Assembly (NCBI GenBank): GCA_049587755.1
Contig: JBAVEN010000010.1
Coordinates: forward strand, 189,648-253,647
Direction of reading: 5' to 3'
Origin: Bog-375 sp049587755
GTDB taxonomy: Bacteria; Acidobacteriota; Terriglobia; Bryobacterales; Bryobacteraceae
DNA: 64,000 nt
Every line of letters starts with the position of its first letter. Positions within the stretch are counted from its first letter, which is position 1. Both the position numbers and the translations under genes were made by a program. Shown here piece after piece: positions 58,116-64,000 of this stretch. The notes under the pieces are model-generated. The model had not been told where the DNA came from, did no database searches, and was given only the letters and a program-made list of their open reading frames with translations.

Positions 58116-59741
58116 ATGCAACAGGCGGCGCTGCTTCTGATCTGTTGCGCGTTCCTGCGCGCGCAACCGGCCGCGATCGAAGGCGTGGTCATCAATCAGG
58201 CAACCGGCGAGCCCATGGCCGGAGTGCATGTCCGGTTTACCAGCGCCATGTCCTCTGGCGACGGCCAGGCATACGGCGCCATGAGCGATCGCGCGGGCCA
58301 TTTCTCCATTACCAGCCTTCCCGCCGGAGCTTACATGGCCGAAGGCAAGCAGCGTGGCTTTTTCTGTATGCCGCCGAAGGGCAGTGGATCGATTCCACGT
58401 GTGTCGCTCAAGGCGGGTCAGCAGCTCTCGGATTTCAAAATCGAGATGGCCCAGGAAGCCACCATTTCCGGCCAGGTTCTGGACGACAACGGCGATCCGG
58501 TGCAAGCCAATGTTCACGCGGATGCCGTGTCCGACCGGATCATGAACTACGGCCGCTTCGGCAATAGCGATGAGCGCGGCGAGTTCCAGATTAGGGTCGC
58601 GCCGGGCAAGTATTACATCGCCGCGTCACCGTGGGGCGGCAGGGGCCAGGAGCCGGAGATCCGCACCGACGGAACTGTCGACGCCATCTACGGCGAAACC
58701 TATTACCCCGGCGCGGCAGCCAAGGCCAAAGCGATGCTGGTGGAGGTCGCGCCAGGCGCCGAGCTCACCGGCATCGATATCCATCTGGCGCGGCAGCCGC
58801 GCGGCCTCAGCATCAGCGGCGTGGTCAGCGGTGCGCCGGATTGGCCTGGCGCCAGCATGGTCATGCTACTCCGGGAGGCAGACGATCCGGGGCACATTAA
58901 CTCCGTTAACGCCACCGGCACCGGCCCCGACGGCCATTTCCAGTTGCCCAACTTGCAGCCGGGCGCATATCGGCTGTACGCACTGAACTCGTTTGGCAAT
59001 ACCGGGCTTTATAGCCTGCCCGTGGATCTGCGCCTGGAGGGAAGCGACGCGACCGGCGTGAACCTGGTGCTGGCGCCGGGCGGAGAGCTGACCGGAAAAC
59101 TGGAGATCGTGGGCGGCCCGGGCACGGAAAAGCTCTCCGTCAGCTTGGAGCCCATGCAGGCGGGCCTCACCGAATTATCGGCTGCTTTCGCGGACGTAAC
59201 GCCTTCCACGGAGATGGATTCAGGTGGCGCCTTCCGCATCGGCGGCGTCGCGCCGGCCCATTACCGCGTGCAGGTGACGTCCATGCCGGAAAACGCGTAT
59301 TTGAAATCGGTCCGCCTGGATGGCGTAGAGGCGCCCGATGGCAAATTGGATCTTTCGCGCGGCGCGCAGGGGTCGTCGTTGCAGATCGTGGTCAGCCGCA
59401 ACGGCGGCCAGGTTTCGGGCAAACTGCTCGACAAAAGCGGCGAACCGGTTGGCGCCGTGCCGGTGATGGTGCTTCTGGTCGCGGACCCAAAGGATATCGA
59501 TTTCGAGCGCTCCGCCAAGACGGTCGACGATGGAACGTACAGTTTTCAGGGGGTCCGCCCCGGCAAATACCGGCTGCTGGCGTTCGACCGGTTCTTGTTC
59601 GGTGAGGATCCTGAGTTTCAGGAAACGATTAAGAAGCTCGCTGCGGCCGCCGAGGAAATCGAGATCAAAGAAGGCGACCGCAAGGTGAAGGACCTGAAGC
59701 TGATGGTGAAGGAGGACGCCGATGCGAAGCCTCGCCAGTAG
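58116..59741 (+). CDS. Exported carboxypeptidase-regulatory-like protein, copy 1
   Basis: The 541-residue protein has a signal peptide ('LLLICCAFLRAQ') and several Ig-like carboxypeptidase regulatory repeats: 'IEGVVINQATGEPMAGVHVR', 'ISGQVLDDNGDPVQANVHAD', 'ISGVVSGAPDWPGASMVMLL', 'GGQVSGKLLDKSGEPVGAVP'. The last part ends with basic and acidic residues. Members act as extracytoplasmic scaffolds or sugar-binding proteins; no enzyme is evident. ATG 58116 starts the signal peptide; the frame is open upstream across the kinase gene start. It overlaps the next gene by 20 bases. Confidence 0.82.
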   Translation: MQQAALLLICCAFLRAQPAAIEGVVINQATGEPMAGVHVRFTSAMSSGDGQAYGAMSDRAGHFSITSLPAGAYMAEGKQRGFFCMPPKGSGSIPRVSLKAGQQLSDFKIEMAQEATISGQVLDDNGDPVQANVHADAVSDRIMNYGRFGNSDERGEFQIRVAPGKYYIAASPWGGRGQEPEIRTDGTVDAIYGETYYPGAAAKAKAMLVEVAPGAELTGIDIHLARQPRGLSISGVVSGAPDWPGASMVMLLREADDPGHINSVNATGTGPDGHFQLPNLQPGAYRLYALNSFGNTGLYSLPVDLRLEGSDATGVNLVLAPGGELTGKLEIVGGPGTEKLSVSLEPMQAGLTELSAAFADVTPSTEMDSGGAFRIGGVAPAHYRVQVTSMPENAYLKSVRLDGVEAPDGKLDLSRGAQGSSLQIVVSRNGGQVSGKLLDKSGEPVGAVPVMVLLVADPKDIDFERSAKTVDDGTYSFQGVRPGKYRLLAFDRFLFGEDPEFQETIKKLAAAAEEIEIKEGDRKVKDLKLMVKEDADAKPRQ

Positions 59742-61401
59742 CCTTCCCCGTGACGCCATTCGCCGCCATGCCCGCGCGCTGATTCTCCTGCTGGCCGCCT
59801 CGGCCGTGCCGTTCGCTCAGACCGCTCCCCCCGCCGATCAAAACTCCGCCAGCGTGGAAGGCGTGGTGCTCAATGCACTCACCGGCGATCCGTTCCCGCG
59901 GGCGCATGTGACGCTGTTCCACTTCACCGTCGGCAGCGCTCCCCGGCGCTACGGCGCAATGACCACCGCCGAGGGCAAGTTCTCCATCACCGGTTTGCCG
60001 GAAGGCAGCTACAGCATTTCGGCCAATCGGCTGGGCTTCTTTTTCAAAGGGCGCGGCCCGAACGGGTTCACGCTCAAATCGGGCGACCGCAAGGACGATG
60101 TAACGCTGACGCTGACTCCCACCGGCGCCATTCCCGGCACGGTGGTGGATGCAGACGGAGAGCCGGTAGAGAACTGCAGCGTCGTTGCCGAATCCGGCCG
60201 CGGCGGGCAGGGCTCGACCTCCGACGCGCAGGGCCGGTTTCGCATTGGCGGGCTCGCGCCCGGCAAATACCGCCTTAAAGCCACGCCCGACGAGCCGCAA
60301 ATCCCGCCCGAAATCCGCACCGATGGCACCGCGGAGGTGCATTACACCGCGACTTATTACCCAAGCGCGCTCGATGCCGCCAGCGCCACAACCATCGACC
60401 TCGCGCCTGGGGCCGAAGCCGACAGCAACGAGATCCGCCTGGTGCGAACGCCCATCGTGCGGGTCAGCGGCAAGGTGACGGGCATCCCGCAAGGCGCCGA
60501 AAACGTCATGTTGACGTTCGGACGGCCGCCCACCAGGAACCACGGCCTGGGCTGGAGGTTCAACACGAACGGCGCCTGGAGCAACGCCCAGGTGAAAAAG
60601 GATGGAACTTTCGATCTGTGGCGGCTGGCGCCCGGCCCGTATCGCATCAGTGCGCAGTGGAACAGCCCCACCGGCCAAAGCGCGGCAGCGCCGCCTGTAG
60701 AAGTGGTGGTGGGCGACTCTAACATTGACGGCATCGAATTGCGCATGATTCCGGCTGCCGATATCGCAGGTCAGGTCCAATACGAAGACGACGCCGCCAG
60801 GCCGCCCGCTCCGGCCGGACAAACGACGCCGGCCCGCCGCAACGTGCCGCAGGTGTTTCTGCAAGGGATCGATGGAACTGGCGGGAGCGCGTTCGGGCAG
60901 GTAGACGAAACCGGCGCGTTCACCATACGGAGGGTCATGCCGGGCCGGTATCGCGTGAGGTGGAACGGCGGCGAAGGGTATGTAAAATCGATGCTGCTGG
61001 GATCCACCGAGATCGCCGGCGACATCCTCGATCTCAGCGGCGGCGCGGCCGGCGCCGCGCTCACCATCCTCATTAGCACGCAGTTCGGTTCCGTCTCCGG
61101 AACGGTGCAGTCTGATGGAGCATCCGCAGCCGGCTTGTCGGTGGTGCTGCTGCCCGATAGCGAGGAATCGGGCGGCGGAATGGGGTTCCAGGTCGCCACC
61201 CGCGTCGGCGCCGATGGAAGCTACTCCTTCGGTTCCGTGATCCCCGGCACTTACAAGCTGGCTGCGATGGCAAAGGACGATTTCAGCGCGCTCATGCAGG
61301 GCGAGCAGGATTGGGAAGTGTATGCGCCGGTAATCGAAACCGTGACTGTCGCCGCCGGAGAGAAAGCTACCCAAGACCTGAAGCTGCTCAAGCCACAATA
61401 G
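59722..61401 (+). CDS. Exported carboxypeptidase-regulatory-like protein, copy 2
   Basis: This 559-residue neighbour has the same build as the previous gene: a signal peptide ('ARALILLLAASAVPFAQTAP') and regulatory Ig-like repeats ('VEGVVLNALTGDPFPRAHVT', 'GTVVDADGEPVENCSVVAES', 'VSGKVTGIPQGAENVMLTFG', 'SVSGTVQSDGASAAGLSVVL'). The two proteins align over most of their length, pointing to tandem duplication. Its ATG has 'ggagg' at 59711-59715 and lies inside the end of copy 1, so the pair is coupled. Function unknown. Confidence 0.82.
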   Translation: MRSLASSLPRDAIRRHARALILLLAASAVPFAQTAPPADQNSASVEGVVLNALTGDPFPRAHVTLFHFTVGSAPRRYGAMTTAEGKFSITGLPEGSYSISANRLGFFFKGRGPNGFTLKSGDRKDDVTLTLTPTGAIPGTVVDADGEPVENCSVVAESGRGGQGSTSDAQGRFRIGGLAPGKYRLKATPDEPQIPPEIRTDGTAEVHYTATYYPSALDAASATTIDLAPGAEADSNEIRLVRTPIVRVSGKVTGIPQGAENVMLTFGRPPTRNHGLGWRFNTNGAWSNAQVKKDGTFDLWRLAPGPYRISAQWNSPTGQSAAAPPVEVVVGDSNIDGIELRMIPAADIAGQVQYEDDAARPPAPAGQTTPARRNVPQVFLQGIDGTGGSAFGQVDETGAFTIRRVMPGRYRVRWNGGEGYVKSMLLGSTEIAGDILDLSGGAAGAALTILISTQFGSVSGTVQSDGASAAGLSVVLLPDSEESGGGMGFQVATRVGADGSYSFGSVIPGTYKLAAMAKDDFSALMQGEQDWEVYAPVIETVTVAAGEKATQDLKLLKPQ

Positions 61402-61467
61402 GCTGCGCCGCGGAGGCTGCGCACGGCGGTTGTCCGGACAAGCGTCTCAGCCTCGGCGTGCCTGCCT

Positions 61468-62817
61468 TCACGTCGCATACGGCTGAGCAAGCAATTGGTC
61501 TTTGCTGATCCCGTTCTTAGCCGCCAGTTTTTCGAAGCCCTTGGCGCCCATGCGCATATACACCCAACGCAAAACCGGGAACGGAACGCGGGTCTTAGCG
61601 GCCGTGCTTACCGCCGCGGCCGGTACCGGCAGTCCCTCCGCCAGGGCCGCAGCGGTCATCTCCAGGGCTGCAATCACGTGTTGCACCGGCGGACCCGAGC
61701 GCTTCGCCGCCGTGAGCGGCTGCCCACCAATCATCCCTCCCGCGCCGATGGCCAGGCCACCCGCCCACGTGAAGCCGCTTTGGGCGGCGAACTCGCGGCA
61801 GATGGCGAGCGCCACCGCATTCTGGTGCGTCTCCGGAAAGCCGCTGTTGACAATACCCACCAGGCGCTGCGGGAACGGCGCGCGGCCCTCCCGCCGGTGG
61901 GCCGCAATCACCGCCAGGGCCTTGGTCACGAGATAGGGCAAGGTATCGGCGTAAAGGGGAAAGACCAAAAGGATCAGCCCGGCGCGCTCCACCGAGGAAA
62001 GCAGTCCGCTCTCGCCCTCCGGGCGATTCAGGCTGGCCCGCAGCGTCACCGATTCAGTCTCCCAACCTCGCTCGTTGAGGCGATTCAAGAGATAGCCTCC
62101 CAGAGCGGCCGATGTGCTTGGCTCGTTCGTTTTGGGGCTGCCCACAATCAGCAGAGCCCGCCGCGCACCGGCCGGTTCGACGATTGTGCCGGGCATAACC
62201 GGTGCGGGCATTAGCGACGCCGCCGCGTCGCCGAAGGGCAACGCGTCACACCTGGTCAGCAGCGATTCGAAGCGCCCCCGAAGCGCATCGGCGCCATCGG
62301 TCGCGAGAACCACCTCCGCCGCGTAGCTGGGTGGATGCAAATTGATCGCGTTGCGACCGGCGAGGGTCTTGAAGATGCGAGCTTCATCCGGGTTCGGCCG
62401 CCGCTGCACTCCCACCGTCATCAGCCGCGGCCGATGAGCATAGCGCGGCGGGTGATGAGTCTCCCCGTGATCCATCTCGAAATAAGGAACAATGAGCTGA
62501 ATCAACCGGTCCACCATCTTCTTCAGTTCCGGCGAGTAGCTTCCGAAAGTCACCGGAGTGAAGTGAACCGCTACGTCACTCCGCACAAGTGCTTTGGCGA
62601 TCTCGCGGCCGGCATCTGCTTCCACGCACATGCCAGGTGTCTTGATCCAGCAACCGAAGCAACCGAGACAGTGGGCCAGTTTCACTTCGCGCAGGGGAAA
62701 TGTCTCGATTTGAGCGCCGTCTGCCCCGAGCACGTGAGACAGCACGTCAAGAATTGGCGCCAGGTCCCGATCGCCGGATCCGGTGCCGTCGAGGATTACG
62801 ACCTTTTTCTCCGGCAT
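61468..62817 (-). CDS. Two-domain flavodoxin-fold/NADPH-dependent FMN reductase-like protein
   Basis: The 449-residue protein seems to hold two flavodoxin-like domains. The first (1-200) has 'VVILDGTGSGDRDLAPILDV' and a Cys cluster 'HCLGCFGCWIKTPGMC' as in iron-sulphur flavoprotein/NADPH-dependent FMN reductases. The second (215-400) restarts with 'RRALLIVGSPKTNEPSTSAA' and has 'AGLILLVFPLYADTLPYLV', the FMN-binding pattern. The last 50 residues are a tail ('PFPVLRWVYMRMGAKGFEKL'). Double flavodoxin proteins of this sort are uncommon, and an electron acceptor is not evident from neighbours. Start ATG 62817 is direct. Confidence 0.75.
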   Translation of the reverse strand: MPEKKVVILDGTGSGDRDLAPILDVLSHVLGADGAQIETFPLREVKLAHCLGCFGCWIKTPGMCVEADAGREIAKALVRSDVAVHFTPVTFGSYSPELKKMVDRLIQLIVPYFEMDHGETHHPPRYAHRPRLMTVGVQRRPNPDEARIFKTLAGRNAINLHPPSYAAEVVLATDGADALRGRFESLLTRCDALPFGDAAASLMPAPVMPGTIVEPAGARRALLIVGSPKTNEPSTSAALGGYLLNRLNERGWETESVTLRASLNRPEGESGLLSSVERAGLILLVFPLYADTLPYLVTKALAVIAAHRREGRAPFPQRLVGIVNSGFPETHQNAVALAICREFAAQSGFTWAGGLAIGAGGMIGGQPLTAAKRSGPPVQHVIAALEMTAAALAEGLPVPAAAVSTAAKTRVPFPVLRWVYMRMGAKGFEKLAAKNGISKDQLLAQPYAT

Positions 62818-62963
62818 ACGAGTTTCTTCTGCCAGGCGAAGCCTGCCACGCGCTGCCCGCCGGCGATCGGTCTACACCCGCTTACCAGCTTACCTCCGGT
62901 TGGAAGAGGAAACTCGAACGGCCGCCGGCAGCAGGCCATAACGGCCGCTCCGGCCGGCATCGG

Positions 62964-63716
62964 TCACAACGCCGCGGCGAGCTGATCGATCAGCGGCGCG
63001 GCCGATTCCGAGGACCGTTCCAGCTTGTCCAGCATTCTACGGTAGTGGGGAATTCGCAGGCATTCTTCGGCCTGCGGCGTGGGCGACTCATAGATGCCTC
63101 GCAGGCATTCCGGCACTCCGGCCAACGTAAGGCGGCGCTGAGCGCCAATCAGCAGCCTGCCCAGGAAGGCGCCCAGGTCGGAGGCGGCCAGTCCTTTGGG
63201 GAAACTCTCACGCGCCGGATCGCCCATGGAATCCATCACCTCTGCCAACAGCGGCGGCCAATGCTGGAGAGCTAGCAGCGCCTCTGCAACGTAGCGCAGC
63301 TCGCGCCCTGCCAGTTCGATCCGCGGCCGATGGCTTCGGTAGAAATGGCCGAACCGGTCCAAGAATGCGCAGGCGGAAGCGATGCCCGGCCACGCCGCCG
63401 GCAGTTCCCCGGCCAGCCCCATACAGAAAGGCATCTCATGCGGCGACAGCCCCTGCAGCCAGGAGGCCCGGTCCAGCGCCGCACCTCCGGACGGAAACTC
63501 CGCCAGCAGAAAGCCTGCTTGATCCTGCCTGTAAAGCGTGCTGCCCACGACAAATTGGACCGAGCCGTCCCTCACGGACAAAAGCATGCGGTCCGCGCCC
63601 CACTGGGCGCCGGCGGCCGGCCCTGCGCCTCTCGCCTTGCCCATTTCCGCCACCGCCAGAATTTCGGCCGTTTTTCGGATGGCATCCAGTCCCACGGCGA
63701 TTACGCTTCTCGGCAA
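62964..63716 (-). CDS. Hypothetical protein
   Basis: The 250-residue protein has no signal peptide or recognised domain. Its N-terminal half is beta-rich ('MLLSVRDGSVQFVVGSTLYR') and the second half helical ('LRYVAEALLALQHWPPLLAE', 'CLRIPHYRRMLDKLERSSES'). It follows the flavodoxin-fold gene's direction on the same strand but with 146 bases between them. I do not assign a function. Confidence 0.6.
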   Translation of the reverse strand: MPRSVIAVGLDAIRKTAEILAVAEMGKARGAGPAAGAQWGADRMLLSVRDGSVQFVVGSTLYRQDQAGFLLAEFPSGGAALDRASWLQGLSPHEMPFCMGLAGELPAAWPGIASACAFLDRFGHFYRSHRPRIELAGRELRYVAEALLALQHWPPLLAEVMDSMGDPARESFPKGLAASDLGAFLGRLLIGAQRRLTLAGVPECLRGIYESPTPQAEECLRIPHYRRMLDKLERSSESAAPLIDQLAAAL

Positions 63717-64000
63717 AATGAACCACGCCTCCGCTTGCAGAAATCACCATTGTATAGGAAGGCCGCTGAGTTACCCTCGCGTAAAGACGGAGGCGGCCCT
63801 CGGCTTGGCAACTTACTGCGCGATCGAATCGGAAATCGCGAGTCAAGAAGAGTCTCTTTCGGGCGGCGTGCACGACATAAAAGTGGATCCCTTTCCAGCG
63901 TCAGGCGCGCCTTTAAGCTCCGGAGGAGCGAAAGACAATAGCCCACGGCGCAAGCCGTCGGGATCAGTCGGCGGTGAGGACAAGCCCCGGAACGGGGCGG
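63717..64000. other. Right-edge region with no recognised gene
   Basis: The last 284 bases hold only short open frames without family-like content. The next gene probably lies beyond the window edge. Confidence 0.4.

Overview
The window looks like chromosomal DNA of a soil acidobacterium, most probably the Bryobacterales/Solibacter lineage. This is inferred from gene content: a VWFA-related acidobacterial protein, a remnant of a duplicated orphan permease of the acidobacterial type, Ser/Thr kinases and lipoproteins with TPRs, paired carboxypeptidase-regulatory-like proteins, a BNR/sortilin-type secreted protein, a PEP-CTERM protein, high GC with many GTG/TTG starts, and short repeats between genes. 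No rRNA, CRISPR array, prophage or complete insertion sequence was seen. Two tRNAs are present, Thr(TGT) and Ile2(CAT).

Layout. 1-7.9 kb: HEAT-repeat protein, TPR lipoprotein, TPR protein, class A penicillin-binding protein, small zinc-ribbon membrane protein. 8-16 kb: YyaL-like thioredoxin-domain protein, thiol peroxidase, MurJ-like flippase, an orphan winged-helix/PD-(D/E)XK protein of lower GC, rarA, an rRNA methyltransferase and a YdcF-like protein. 16-18 kb: GDP-fucose operon (gmd-fcl). 18-20.5 kb: decayed stretch with a DinB remnant, a PEP-CTERM protein, tRNA-Thr and a permease remnant. 20.5-28 kb: DUF302 protein, VWFA-related protein, BvgS-like hybrid kinase, zinc-ribbon protein overlapping an alginate lyase, BrnTA toxin-antitoxin pair, tRNA-Ile2. 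28-39.5 kb: MFS/spermidine-synthase fusion, tldD, erythromycin-esterase-family protein with an inserted domain, tyrosine phenol-lyase-like enzyme, an inserted 1.1-kb segment (RHH/MazF pair plus a small reverse gene) flanked by a 52-bp duplication of the tldE 5' end, then tldE and an FxLYD-type protein. 39.5-45 kb: secreted beta-rich protein, SpoIIE-type phosphatase, nnrDE, tsaE, sugar-phosphate isomerase-like protein. 45-52 kb: 19-haem cytochrome c/cytochrome b fusion, a lipoprotein plus a 48-residue membrane protein, and the BNR protein. 52-64 kb: AhpD-like protein, TatA, TetR regulator overlapping an unusual Lnt-like acyltransferase, Ser/Thr kinase with TPRs diverging from two carboxypeptidase-regulatory-like proteins, a double flavodoxin-fold protein and an unknown protein.

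Functionally this is mainly envelope biology (peptidoglycan synthesis, flippase, fucose, lipoprotein acylation, Tat export), signalling, polysaccharide turnover and redox. The most unusual items are the 19-haem c/b fusion cytochrome, the tldE-flanked insertion, the TetR-coupled Lnt-like protein with a changed active site, and the orphan PD-(D/E)XK protein. Three regulatory or toxin-antitoxin units have promoters placed so close to the start codon that leaderless mRNAs are likely. No complete undescribed multi-gene system could be demonstrated from sequence alone.
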